Assembly: GCA_963920665.1 (NCBI GenBank)
Contig: OY987269.1
Coordinates: forward strand, 932,501 to 996,500
DNA length: 64,000 nucleotides
Origin: Straminergon stramineum
Lineage: Eukaryota > Streptophyta > Bryopsida > Hypnales > Calliergonaceae
Direction: 5' to 3'
The notes under the pieces are model-generated. The model was not told the DNA's origin and made no database searches. It saw only the letters and a program-made list of their open reading frames with translations. The position numbers and the translations under genes are program-made. This document shows, piece after piece, positions 35,861 to 48,262 of the stretch (the first letter of the stretch is position 1; each line of letters begins with the position of its first letter).

Positions 35861-37400
35861 AAACAAGTCAGATTAATTTAGAATTACAACATCATAATAC
35901 ACAACTCTTACAATTTTGATTTCAAAATTCGTAAAACTCAACACACTATGGCTCCTCAAACATTCAAGCGTCACAAACACAACGAGAGAGATGATGAATA
36001 GTGCCCCCTTTTTCCTCCACTTTATCTTCTACCTTAACCACGGAAGTCAAGTGAACATCAGCCCATACTTTATCCATGTGGCTCCCCTATCATCCATTGG
36101 TAATCTATTTTGCCCATTCAACTCAATTTACATCCTTAGCTAGAAGATAAATCACCCCAAAGTCACTAGAAGGCAAACTATTTGTATTTTTCTCTCATAC
36201 AATTTCCCACATACAAAATAAAATTTGAAATTATTTCTAAATATAAAATAAAGGAACTAGGATCTAATATATGTCTATTGGAGGTAAAAAATAAAAATCT
36301 AATCAGAATAGCACTCTATCTTCAAGAACTTGAAGATACATGTGATGGTAGTTGCCACATATTTTACACGGTTTGCCTTAGTTAAATGATTGATTGACCT
36401 TATAACCAATGTTTGTAGCCACGACTCCCCTTCACAGACCTAGCTATACAATAATATTGGTCAACATTAAGACCCTCAAAATACCTTTCAAATGTCACTT
36501 CTCAACTCCCGAGCTCAACACATCCAACCTGCAACAAAATCACCAATGCTTGAGCATCGCGCCGAAGGTTCCCATGCCATCGTTGCTCTAATCGAGATTG
36601 CTTTGGCGGTTGAGAAGGCATATTTTCTTCTTGTGGACGGTCATGTAGAGGTGCGAGATTCAACAGCAAAAGAGATTGATCCGACAATTGTAACAAGAGA
36701 AATTCAAATTCAAACTCTGATTGAGGTTCTTCATCTTGAGACTTAGAAAAAATCCTCCACTTCGATATACTAAAATCCAAAGTAAATAAAACTAAGAAAA
36801 TTATATCAACTTCATAAAGCTCTTCAATGATCCTTCCTCTTTATAATTTGTTCTTGAAAGAAGGCGTCATCTTGAAGCTACTTAAGTTGACGTCATATTT
36901 CATATTACATTATTGTAATCAAATCCATCTAAAAACATGTAAATATACATTTTTATATAATGCTCGCATTTACAAAGGAACAACAGTCTTGTCTTAGTAT
37001 TTTTAACACCTACAAGTCAACAATTGAAGTTCCACTATTTCGTTGATAAAATAGGGAAATTGGAACCTATCACTGGGAACTGACATATATGCCTCCTTTA
37101 ACCAATATTAGCCTAGAGATGTCCTTTCTATGTGAGATTTTGAGCCTAACAAGCCCATCACTCGTAATTGACCAAATTGTCATGATTATTTGGGTTCTAA
37201 TCTATTTACAACTCATGGTTAGACAATTCTAGCTCTAGTATTCTAAATGTAGACCAAATACTATATTGGTATGTGACACTCCTATTTTGGTTCTACACTT
37301 TTTTTAAAGTTTTTTGTATATAAAATTGCATTAAAAATGACAAAATATGAAAAAAAAAAAAAAAAAAAAGTGAGTCTCTAGTGACAAGTTGGGGCTCACA

Positions 37401-37972
37401 CACATATGCCGAATATGGTGTACGATGTATGATATTTTGTGCATGGTATATTGTATGTGGCATGTTGTGTATGGTGTATTGCTCTGGAATTTTGAATGTA
37501 CTCATATGTGGTTGTAGAATGACTACACCTTGTCTAACTGTCATTACACTTTTTCTTGCACATATTGTTGTAACTTGTAAATGATGAGAAAATGACTTTC
37601 AATGTCTTCAAAGAGTGACCTAAATCCTAAATCTATCTCACTTTAAAATGACTACAGAATAATTTTCCAAGTGCCAATGCATCTAAACGATGCGATCACT
37701 CTATTGCAACTTCTAAATGATTGTTGATGTGGCTACATCACTCAAGAATGATTGGACGCGTAGCCGACTGTAGCCAATCAACGACTACCACATCATCCGA
37801 TTAGGGCGTGTGCCGAATACATGCCGTCTCCACCTCCACATGTACTTCTATCATTTTTTCTCCATCTAAGGCAAGAATGGATGGTGATCATACAATCGCA
37901 GGCAAATGTGTTAAAATCAATTGCATTGTAGTCATTTTTGGTAGTCATTTTTTCTCCCATTTTCTTGTAGTG
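37401..37972. mobile_element. Remnant of a CACTA-type element (F2, right end)
   Basis: The right end CATTTTCTTGTAGTG at 37958-37972 is the reverse of the classic CACTACAAGAAAA terminus. The DNA before it has spaced AATGACTACA and GTAGTCATTTTT motifs like those in F1. No left terminus was found; the left side may have been removed when D2 inserted or later. A TATGGTGTA-type repeat lies at 37415-37490. Confidence 0.5.
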
Positions 37973-38599
37973 TGTCTTACCACTTGTCTTTTTCTTTGCT
38001 AGTTAGTTGTTGCAATGGTAAAACCCGAAGCTTGACTATGGGGTGTAAACAAAAATTTTGGTAGGGGCCCAAAAAATAACCCACCTTTTTCTATCACCCT
38101 TGAGCAAAATTTGTGTTTGTAATTACTAGGAGTAGATTTGCTATGGAGCTTGGGAGAGGTCTAGGAAGAGGTCTACTTCATCATTACTTTTTATTTTATG
38201 GGTATTTTTTTTCCACTATTATTTTTGTAAATGATAGTATATATTGTATATAATGTTTCTATAATTTTGGGAACTTTAATTTTGTATTTATGGTAAGCTT
38301 ATCAAGGTTCTTCCAATTTTGAATCTTCAAGAGCATTATTTTCTTAAATTGATTTAAATGAACTTTGTAAGTCAATATCAAGCCCTCTTTTTGTGCTCAA
38401 GTTGTGTTGTTTTGGATGATGCTATCTATAGCAATGAGCAATCCTTTAAGTTACAAATCAAGGACTTGAGAGTATTATTGTATTTTAATAGTAAGACTTC
38501 AATGGGTTTCATTTCCTTGTCATTGATGTTTGAATCAAGGAAGAACCCCCATGCTTCCTACATCTTTTGGGTAGAGCCTAGGCAAACAATACATTATAA
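37973..38599. other. AT-rich DNA upstream of the Harbinger pseudogene
   Basis: It may include the decayed start of the transposon (an 86-codon frame at 38358-38618 of unknown nature). Nothing firm could be assigned. Confidence 0.35.
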
Positions 38600-38965
38600 T
38601 CACGTATGTAGAAACTAGAAAGGGTAGAAGAAATCAATTCATAAGATACATTTCACAACAAATTTGATAATTTTTATAGGATGAGCTTTAGTGCATTCAA
38701 CCATTCATTTTGTTAAATATTTTGACTCCTTTCTTGAAAAGTGCATGTGTGAATCAAGTGAGAAGACAAATAGAAATAAAAAAATTGTAGCATGTATAAT
38801 TTATAGATTTGCCTATGGTCATAGTCCAAAGCATATGGTAAATTGTTTCAAGATAGAACCTTCAACCATTAGAAAGTATATTGACATATTTTGCGCATGC
38901 CATGCTTATATATTGATAGAAAAAAATTGTTTAGCCACTACACTAGCATTCCAAGTAAAGACTAT

Positions 38966-41900
38966 TGTCACGACATGGAAACTTTGAATCTACCGGGTTA
39001 GTATAAAATAGAACTATTATAGTATGGAATTTTTCAAAAGTTTAACTAGGCAAATGGAATTAGGAGTCGCTTAGCTTAAACATTACATTAAGGCTGAGAA
39101 GATGATCCAAGTAGTCCAAAATCAGATCTAGGATTGATCTGGGTTCCAGAAACCCGAATAGAGATAGCCTACACCCTAGAGTTCCGGTCTAGGAATCTAA
39201 AGAACTGTTATGGTAAACGGTCTTCTACCAGGAACGGTCGGTAGGGTGACAAGTATTTAACCCCCACCACCTTCATTTCTCCTCCCTCTTCCTTCTGCAA
39301 ATGTTTGCGCTTGTATAGTTGAGTGAAAGAGTGGTGAATTAGCAATCGTTTCAAGAGTTGAGGACTGTGCTCCTCCACTAGATCCGAACTTAGTTCCAGT
39401 TCTTGATGGCAGAGGGAGATAGCCGTAAGCCCTTCGTTATTGCACAGATGGTTTGTCCTACCATTCTAAGGAGACAAAGTGATTGGTCTCAATTTGAAGA
39501 CGACTTGAGCACCATTGGATGTGTTGGCCTATTCCTTAGGCCATGGACCGTGAAGAATGAGCGGATGATTTAGGAGCTCATCCTAGGAGCTCCAAATCAG
39601 TATGAGTTGACAATAAGGGATCGACTCGAAACCTAGAGAGATGAAGTTTGGATGAATGTCTACGGATTCCCGAAGAAAGGATCCGGATTAGCCTCCCAAA
39701 CTAATAAGTTCACAGCTAGGAAGTTTAAGAATCAACCCCATGCCAAAGAGGGATATGCCATTAGTAATTGTCTAGATGGGAGGAAAAAAAGAGTATTAGA
39801 ATTCCTTATTCCGATCTTGTATCCAAAAAAGCCTACCTGGGTTATAGTCACAGTGGCCAACAACATCTTTGGCGCAATGGAGGGTAAACCAATCCATTGG
39901 GGGAAGGTTATTGGAGCAATAGTCTCCAAACTCACTACCCATGTAGGAAAGGCTAAAACCAACCCTATCGGTCCTTACCTGTTCTACCTCTATCACTACG
40001 CAAAACTTTTGAGTAGTGCAGAGATGGTAGAGTACAACATTGGAACCACAATCTTACATTATGGCCTCACAAACGAAGTGGAGGCGGAGCAATCGGAATT
40101 CGAAAAAGAAGAAGATTCAAAAAAAGAGGAGCAGTTGATAGATTGCAAACGAAGGAAATCCACTAATCCGGCTTCATGAGGGAAACTTCTCGTTCCGGAG
40201 AAGGTTCCGGAAAAATAGATGGAAGGGATTTCTAAGTTCTCCAAGACTAGATTCTATTGGATGTTGCAGGCACAAGATTACTACAACAACCTAGTAGACC
40301 TCCTAAGGACAATCAACAAAGAGCTAAAGGTCCAACCGAAAGATATTCTAGACGTGGTGAAGAGACTACCGAATCCAGAGGAGTTGAGACAGAAAGAGGA
40401 ATGGATTGAGAATCTAAAAAAGGAGAGGAATGACCTCTAAGCTAGGTTGAATTGGGTAGAAGGAAAGCTAGCCACATCAAAACAGAGAGAGAAGGAGGCT
40501 CTACAACTCGTCAAGAACTTATCTGGTCTAGTGGATAGACCCTCGGAGCTCATCATCAAAGCCTCCCTTGTCCAAGACCTATTAATCAAAGAAGGACATT
40601 TGACCGGATCTAAGGTAGTTAGGATCCTGGTCGATTTCTCATCCCGGATGGAGACAATGCTAAAGGAGATGCACCAGCTTTTAGGGCATATTGATCTGGA
40701 CCGGGTGATGGATTTCACTCACTTTCCGGAAATTCCTTTTGATACAGAAACTTCAGTGAAACTAACTTCATCACTTCCGCTTCCGCCAAGACATGAAGGA
40801 CTTAAGGAGACTCTTCAGCATTCGACAAAGCCCTTCTCAAGTCAATTGGAGAAGACCATGCGGAGGAGTGCGAAGACAATTCGAGAGCCGGCCAAGCAGA
40901 CAGATGTAGCACAAGAGTTAGTGCCACAAGAAGTAATTGTCTCCCCATCTATTCCAACCACTCGTTTTCCTAAGAAGGAAGCCCTCCAAACACCCAGATT
41001 GCTAATCCAAAGTGATCTCCTAGACCGAATGGGAGGCCTGACGAATTCGGCCTGGACCCATCCGGAAAGCTTTGAGCACATGCAGCAGCCTCAACCCAAA
41101 AAGGAAAGGACGACCATTGTGTTGGATGAGACGTCTCCTACAAAGGAGGAGGAAGTAAGGGAGATCTATCTCATCGAGAAGTCAGACGAAGAAGAGTACC
41201 AAACTCGAACGAAAATGGATTCTGAGGAAGAGGAATTGAAAGAAGAAGATTTGCCTCCAGAGATCCGAAAGATCTAGACTTTGCAACAATAAAAACAACT
41301 CCAATGAAGTCAATTCCAAGGGCATCCACTCGGGCACCAACGAGTCAAGGCGGGAGTAGTTAGAAGAAGGCGCAAAAGGCGAAGTAGTTAGGATTTAGTT
41401 AGATAGGATTTGAATTTTGAATCTGAACTAGGTTTCCAGGTGTGGGCTTGGGTTCTGAATTTTTAGGATCTAACTCTCTGAGTTTCTCAGAAGGTCAGTG
41501 GTTGGTTGCCTGGATTTCCAGGTGACCTTTTTGCCTTTGGATTTTTGAGTTTTTAAAGGAGGGGCAGGTCTGCTACCCTTTCATTCCATCCTAACGCTTA
41601 TAGTTGGTATCTTGTCATCCTTTCTTTAATTTGAGCCACCAAGTGAACATTCAGAAATTCATCTATCATATATCCAACTTTTCTGTGTTTGCATGTGAGA
41701 GCGTTGAAGTGTAAGAGGGAGAGAAGAGAGGAGGAATCCGGATTTGAGATGATTGGATCTGATTTGGAGGGAACGTTTGTGACGTAGTTTAGGCTTGTGA
41801 ATACGGTCTTGCACACAATGCCTTTAAAACACTAGAATGGAAATCCGGCAAGGAGTGGTGTCGGTGCGAGTCCGGAATACGAAGAAGGGTTCCGTGCGGA

Positions 41901-42483
41901 GATAAGCAACTGCCAATAGAAAAATCCCCATCCTACTCTCCGGAAGGTTTGCCAAACCCTAGGAACAATCGAGTGAGCGACTAACAATCCTCCATCGGTT
42001 CCGGTTGTTACTAATCTGTTGTTGTAGTGGAAAGGACTTATTATGGCTCTGAGTGACCTACCTTCCGGATTGGCCATCTGGAAAGTTGTGAGAGTGTTTC
42101 TTATTCTGATCTAGTACAACATTTGGTCCAAGTGTGTTTTGTGTAGTTAGAAGAGAGAAGAAAGTGTGATGAATATGAGTGGTGAGTCCCTACCCCTCTA
42201 CAAGATCAAAGGCGAACCCTCTGAGGGTAAAATAGAGGCATTGAAAACCAGTATGTGTGTGAGAAGAAACGGAACTAGATTTTGGAAAGGAGTAGATCTG
42301 GATTAGATTCTGGAAAGATAAGAGATCCGGAAGAGAGAAAGGAAGTGAAAAGAATGCTTAAGTCGATAATATGGATAATCTTGGCTTGCAGCAACAATCT
42401 AGAATCCCCTGGGACAATATTTTGAATCCTTTTATGACGTTTTGGTGTTGTAAGGATACTTACGCTCCTCTGCTCATACGACA
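38966..42483 (+). mobile_element. Family B LTR-like element (copy B3)
   Basis: A 3,518-bp unit from TGTCACGACATGG to …CTCATACGACA. Flanks ACTAT (38961-38965) and ACTAC (42484-42488) form a 5-bp target duplication with one change. It lies in the Harbinger pseudogene. A TATA-like TATTTAA at 39254-39260 precedes the ORF by about 150 bp. The 3' region from 41388 matches B4, B1 and B2. Confidence 0.88.
39406..41387 (+). pseudogene. ORF carried by element B3 (unknown protein, broken)
   Basis: Starts MAEGDSRKPF and ends KKAQKAK-stop, the same ends as B2. At least six stop codons interrupt it (among them MI-stop-ELIL near 39570, NPAS-stop near 40178, NDL-stop at 40438-40440 and RKI-stop near 41275), and start and stop are out of phase. 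The longest open piece, 40447-41277, holds the coiled-coil and the DFSSRMETMLKEM region. Unlike B1 and B2, this copy has a lysine codon where those share a TAG after CLD(A/G)R. Function unknown. Confidence 0.7.
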
Positions 42484-43262
42484 ACTACCTTTAAAGCATC
42501 ATCAAGATTTTGAAAAATGAACAATTTTGCCCAACATAAGTGGTACAATTGATGGGATATGAATATCATTAGTGAAAAATCCAATGAAGAGAGTTACATA
42601 GGCAACAAGTGATTTTTTCAATAAGAAAATATTCCTCTCTATTGTATATATTGCAAATAGTTTGTGATTTATAGAAGATTTTTTGGAATGTGTACATTGG
42701 CCAACTTAGAGGAGTGCATGATGGAGGCCAAGTTAAAGTGTTTAATTTGCACAAGGGTTTGAAGATCTCAAACATTCTACAAGAATCAATGGTTTTAATT
42801 GGAAATCTAAGGTGTACATATTACTAGGTCAAAGATGTTTCCTATCCCATTTGTACCTATTTGATGAAGAATTTTAGGCCTCCAATGATTTGCAAAAGAA
42901 AAGGTTTGACAATTATAAGAATTTTGAAAGAGTTGTGATTGAACAAGATTTTGATACATTGAAAAATAGATAGAGAATTCTTCATAAATTTTAATTTTGG
43001 AGTTGACAAAGTTTCTAGGATTACAATAGTTGTTGCTAGTTACACAATTACTAAGAATTTTTGAACAAACCAAAGCCTTGATCATGTGGCTAATGTAGAT
43101 TTGCGAAGAGATTCACTTGTTGGCTTGTTTGTTGGATTTAAAAATGCATGATTAAACATGCTTAGGGAAGAAGTACAAGCAAAAAATGAGAAAAAAAGAC
43201 TTAGAAAAAAATTGTTTAGCCAATGGGTTATAGAAAACCCTTGGGATGAATGATTGCAATAA

Positions 43263-44689
43263 CATTTGTGTTGCATTTTATCTAAGCTTTGAATTCAAAT
43301 GCAACTATCAATGTACATGTAATTCTATTGAAAACTAATCTTTTCATCAATGTATATTGAATTTGTATAAGATTGGAAACAAATTTAAAAAAAACAAAAC
43401 TCTAAATGTAAACATCATACAACTCACAACATCTATTTAAAACTACAAAGAGTTTTTGGCCTTTAAAGCTTCTACAAATATAGTTGCCATCTACAGATAG
43501 TTACCCCTTCAATACCATCTCCCAACATTTTCTTTTATCATCTATCAATTTTTTGTGATTTGCAACTTCAACTTCTCTACCTCTAACATTCCATTGGAAA
43601 AATTGGTATTTGTTGAGGCGATAAATTCATCTCTTGCAAGCAATTTTGACTTCATTTTTCTTCCACTCTTGTATACTTGTCTTTCACATCCAAGTTGATT
43701 AGTTGTCTTTAAAAGTGATGACTATGAAGAAATAGCACCTACAACTATGAGAAGAGGAGGAGACAAGGTGCCTCATCATCATCACTTACAATGTGAACCA
43801 AAGCATGTTCCCATTTCCAAACAAACTCCCTAATTAACACCATAGGGCACACCATTGATTCTAGCCGTACCACCAAAAGTATTATCAAATATCTCATAAT
43901 GTAGTATCCAAATGGAAGGTATCACTCCAATTTTGCTTTGGTTTGCCTTCTCTTCCTAATACATTGATTTCATCTTCCCCCACTTCTCACACGTCTTTTG
44001 TCAAGTTCTCTGAGTGTTGTTCGAGAATTATATGTTGAGCTACTATGTAAAAAACTCTCAATTTGCTTGCTTAAAGGACTTGTGGTTGAACTCCCAATAC
44101 TTCTCTTCACATATTTATAAAAAATCTCAAAGTCCCCTCCTTCCATTCCCTCTTTGCATTGGAAGTATCCCCTTTATTTCCCTCTTGAGTCACTTGAGAA
44201 CTAGGACCCCTTCATCATCAAGCATTAGTACTAGTACCCCTCCTTTGAAAGCTCCATAATGCCACACTAAACTTCAAACCATGACTCAATTTTTTAAGTG
44301 AAGGAAATATCTACAACTTGAAAAGAAGAGAGAAAACTCACAACTACATGAGAAAAATGATGTACAATCTAGAGGTGGTTCAAAAATTTGCTAAATTTAG
44401 AGGATGCATTTTTTAATGGAGGTTAAAATCATTTTGATGTTGAACCTAGCTTTTGTAGTAAAATTTTTGTGAGGACTTGCTTTTGTAAGACATTGCATTT
44501 TTGGTTAGCCCTATGCCATGAGGGACTTGCAAGCAAAACTATGAAGTGCGGCCTTCATCTACAACGTCACACAAGCAATATTAGCCACATGTACATGAGC
44601 TAATTGATCTACTTTTTTTTGCTTCAAACTACAAAATGAGCCTACAAGCATGTTGTGAGCCAGCACACTAGTTCACCTTTTAGAATGAG
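43263..44689 (-). other. AT-rich DNA with a possible decayed ORF on the minus strand
   Basis: Read on the minus strand, about 44300-43700 gives broken pieces such as KREWKEG and GEDEINVLGREGKPKQNWSDTFHL. Next to a Harbinger transposase this could be the second (Myb-like) ORF of the same element, but the motifs are too worn to tell. Confidence 0.25.
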
Positions 44690-46870
44690 AAAAACTTAGA
44701 CAAAGTGTGTGAGAATACATATATAGAAGTATGAGAAAAGAAGATTAAGTCATAATTGTAAATTAAGAAGTTTCATGTAAAATAGCTATGGAAACTTGGG
44801 AAGATTAGTACAAAAATTAGGAAATACAATTAGGGGAAAATGAAGGAAAATTATAGGAAAAAATTAAGGGGGGGAGAACCAAAAAAGACCTTAAGTCAGA
44901 ATTGATGTCAGGACTAAATTACAAATAAAAAAGAAAAAAAGAAAATTGAAAACAAAATACTGCAAGTAGAAAATCCTAGCAGAGATAAATTAGGAGCCAA
45001 AAATTAGAAATTCTAAAAACAAAAAATAGAGAACAAAAATTACTAGCAAAGATAAAAAAAAATACAAAACTAGGTAGTAGAATTAGAACAAAGATTAGTA
45101 AACTAACATGGTGATATGAATACTAAAATAGGGAAAAATCAATAAATTAGTGGTTTTATAGTAAGTTAGTGGGATTTACATTAATTTAGCTCATTTACAA
45201 AAAAAATAATGCATTTTATACTAAGTTAGCATATTCTACAATATTTTGCAATATATACAATGAATTAGTGTAGGATGAAAATAAGAATCAACATTAAGCC
45301 AATAATTGGATTTAGTATATGAAAATTATGGCTAGAAGCTTGCTCTCTAACTCTTGATTTGTGTATGTGTTTTGGGGTGTATGGTGTTTTACAGGGGATT
45401 GTGAATGGATTATTGACATTTTTGGACATCAATTATTAGAGATTTAGTAAGGAAACAATATTCAAATAATTTGTTGATTAGGTTCACCCTTTTTGTGAGA
45501 AGGATGAGTGAAAAATTATAGGATATTTTTGGTTAAATGGAGGATTGATTGAATTGTCCTTGGATTGAAAGTAGATTGAGAGATTTACTTGGGTGCAACT
45601 TGGGAGGACGGTATTGGAAAGAAAACAAGGAATTCTGAGCTAAAAATTAGTAGGATGGGGTACCTTGAAGTTGGCTTTCTAATGAGCCTAGGCTTTCTTC
45701 ATTTGAATCAAGGATGAGGTGATAATGGCCATTTTTATAGTGGAAGGTGTGATGCTGTAGGAAATTAGGAGCTACAATTGTACGTGATAATATTAAAAAG
45801 ATCACATTGAATTTGGAGCTAAAAATTGGTGGGATGGTATGCTTTGAAGCTAGATTTCCAATGAGCCTAGGCTTGATCCATATGGAACAAAGATAAGGCC
45901 ATAGTAGCTATTTTTAGAGCAGAAGGTTTGCCCCTTCTAGGAGAAAGCAACAACTTGACTTTTTTATGATGATTTTCGCATTTGTAGTTGTGTAAATTGC
46001 AATGAGCTCACTAGTAGAAAATTTAGTTTTTTTGTTGTTTTGGTCATGTTCATCCGGTCACTTTTTGACAAAAATCTGTTGAAATCAACAGATTTTTGTC
46101 AAAAAGTGACCGGATGAACATGACCAAAACAACAAAAAAACTAAATTTTCTACTAGTGAGCTCATTGCACTTTGTTATTGATAACTGTGGGTTTGTATGT
46201 ATAGGTTTGTCTATGGTGCAGAATGATGTATAAGCTTCATAATTCATTGTTTGTATTGTGATTTGTGGTTCTGAGATGAAGGTTGTACTAAAATTCTTTT
46301 CAAGGGGCCTAATTCATGTGTTCGGGGGCCCTAATTGTGACTTTCAATGAGGTTTGGGGTATAGGAGGTTGATTTCTCGAAAGGATTGGATAACAAATTT
46401 AGGTTTTAACCATGGAATCTTAAAGAAATGCAAATCGGGTCAATGTATGTGGAAATTGGGTGGTTTGGGTGATTGAGGGTGTACTAGAATTAGTGCTCAA
46501 TTTAGCCCAATTGATACTCTTATTGCAAATTTTAGGGAGATTTTAGCATGAGAGGTTGCTCTAACCTTCTAGAATATATATGAGAATGATTGTGGGTGGA
46601 TAGGACACTTACTTGAGTGATTAAAGGGTGCTAGTTTTTTTACTTTGTGTTATTTGGGTCAAAATTGACTATAATTGTGGAAAAAGTCCATTGCTTGAAA
46701 GGTGTTTAGGATTTGAATCACTCACTCTCCACCGGCTAACTTTAAGGGTTGTTTCTGCTATTGTGGTGAAAAAGTCTCCCCCCTCCAAACAATAGAGAAG
46801 TGAAAAGAAGGTACACAAAGCTACAACCTTTTAAGATTTGTCACGGGTCAAACCTTCATTTTTAGAGCTA
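44690..46870. mobile_element. Segment E2, relative of E1
   Basis: Aligns with E1 from about 44765 to 46810. Shared landmarks are ATAGCnATGGAAACTT, the TTTACAGTAAnTTAG tandem repeat, two GGCTTTC…AATGAGCCTAGG-like blocks, and GTCCATTGCTTG followed by CACTCnCCnCCGGC. The ends are not defined. It contains the palindromic MITE at 46002-46165, which E1 lacks. Confidence 0.6.
46002..46165. mobile_element. Perfect palindromic MITE (two arms of about 81 bp)
   Basis: The two arms are identical inverted copies with only AA (46083-46084) between them; including the TGCA on each side the symmetry runs from 45998 to 46169. TGCA (up to ATTGCA) is repeated at both flanks. The E1 copy has a single uninterrupted AATTGCACnTT there, an empty site. 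Close to each end is CACTAGTAGAAAA, shared with the MITE at 49769-49890. A transcript would fold into one long hairpin. Confidence 0.8.
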
Positions 46871-47311
46871 GATGGCATAAAAGACTAGTAGTATGACATT
46901 AGAGTTTGGTAGGTCACCCTTCTTGTCATTGTTTTGGAGTGGACATACCAAATCAAGTTTTAGACATGGCTAATTTTGAAATTAATTTTCTTTCAAATTA
47001 TAACTAATTTTTTCTTCAAACTTCTATAGTAATGTATTATATATTGGATACTATAACTTTTGTATATCTAATTTTGGACTTTATCCACCATACTTAGGGT
47101 TTGGTTGTTTCAAATGAAAAAATTTCAAATCTATACTCAATTTTAATTTTGATTGTCATTGTACATCAATTAATTGCACTTCAAAAAATCATGGTTTATT
47201 CACATATCCATAATAACAATACATTTTTGTATGAAAATTATTGATTTTCTTTTTCAACTATATTAAAATTCGTCTCATGTATTAATTACACACCAAAGCA
47301 TGTGAAATTGA
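46871..47311. other. AT-rich intergenic DNA, no gene seen
   Basis: No coding pattern or repeat boundary could be supported. Confidence 0.4.
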
Positions 47312-48262
47312 TTAACCCCTAAAGGTATTTGACTATGTTTTCACCAAAAACGCCCCCAAACTGTCATCTCTAGTACAAGTACCAAATTTTAGAAAAAATA
47401 TATTTTGGGACAAATGTAATCATAGGATCTTGTAGTATGCCGGTTTGGGAAGATGTGGAAAAAATTTCAGAAATTTTCACCATGTAGATTGCAAGATATT
47501 AGCATTTGAAGTGACAAAAAGCCATTTTTTGGACCTACAAAAACCTAGGCAGATGCACTTCAAAAGGTCAGATCATTATGAAAAAATTTCCAAAATGGTT
47601 GTAACTCTTAGGATTCATTCTTCAAGTTATGTTGGCTAAATGCTTGAAAAATTTTAGATCATTTGGAATTGTACAACATATAGGAAAAAATAGTAAGTTG
47701 AAAGAAGTAAAGAATGATTCAAAATATTAAATTGTTAATAATATATTTATGGAATTGAAAAATGCCAATCCCAATGGTTAAATTGTTGTATTAAACAATC
47801 TACACCTCAAGTTTTTATTTTTTTCCGAAAATATTAAAAATTGAATTAAATAAAGGTCTTCAAAATTTATTTTAGAGTAGAGATTCCATTACTACCCACT
47901 AACTACCCACAACTAAAACTCTTCATAACTTTCATCTCATAAATCAAAATGGAATGATTCAAAAATTTCCATGTATATATAAATCAGGAAAATAAATTTC
48001 AAATTTTTATTTAAAAAAAAGTGTTTTTTAAAGAAATTTTTTTTGCTGCCTGGGTTGCCCACCGAGCAACAAAAGCAACATATCATACAATAACTTTTTA
48101 ACCGTGTATTCAAAAGTTATGAAAATTGTTGGATCTTAAAGCTACTCCTTGGGCACATGTTGTGTGAAAATTTCAAAGAAATAAATAAAAATTCCATTCA
48201 TAGTGAGCTGCCCGAAATTACTATGTTGCCAAAAAAACACCATTTGGTCCTTTAGGGGTTAA
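47312..48262. mobile_element. TTAA-flanked MITE-like element (family G, copy G2)
   Basis: From TTAACCCCTAAAGG to …TTTGGTCCTTTAGGGGTTAA, a terminal inverted repeat with TTAA on both sides. The interior is related to G1. No credible ORF. Confidence 0.6.

Larger units (their letters stand above)
33206..36975. mobile_element. Inserted segment E1 in D2 (class unknown)
   Basis: D2 is broken at about 33205 and resumes at about 36976 (compare D1 at 11640-11660). The middle of the insert (33640-35345) aligns with 44765-46810 (E2), so E is a repeat family. I could not fix its ends: no TG…CA pair, inverted repeat or clear target duplication was found. No ORF with recognisable motifs is present. It includes a tandem repeat at 33940-34160 and a duplicated block at 35500-35860. 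Confidence 0.55.
19497..37400 (-). mobile_element. Old family D element (D2), host of a nested stack
   Basis: D2 survives as four pieces: 19497-19546, 27946-28741, 32683-about 33205 and about 36976-37400. In order they reproduce the promoter half of D1 and D3. Its 5' end is TGTGAGCCCC on the minus strand at 37400. Its 3' half is missing beyond C1. Between the pieces lie B1 (which holds B2 and C2), D3 and E1. A TATA-like GAGTATAAAA lies at 28424-28433 on the minus strand. Confidence 0.8.
38600..43262 (+). pseudogene. PIF/Harbinger transposase pseudogene interrupted by B3
   Basis: The first part (to 38965) has the helix-turn-helix-like segment IIYRFAYGHSPKHM followed by IEPSTIRKYIDI, the layout of HARBI1-type transposases. 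After B3 (from 42484) the frame continues, with frameshifts and stops, through SYIGNK, GQLRGVHDGGQVKVFNL, a VSYPICTYLMKNFRPP segment, VIEQDFDTLKNR and HKF, to VVASLHNY-type sequence. This is the usual C-terminal order (AFGRLKxRW, then LHN). It ends near QWVIENPWDE at 43250. It would have been a DDE nuclease cutting transposon ends. It is dead from many mutations and the insertion. The element's own inverted repeats were not located. Confidence 0.65.

Noticed and set aside
46050..46247. A 65-codon minus-strand ORF
   Set aside because: It falls largely in one arm of the perfect palindrome.
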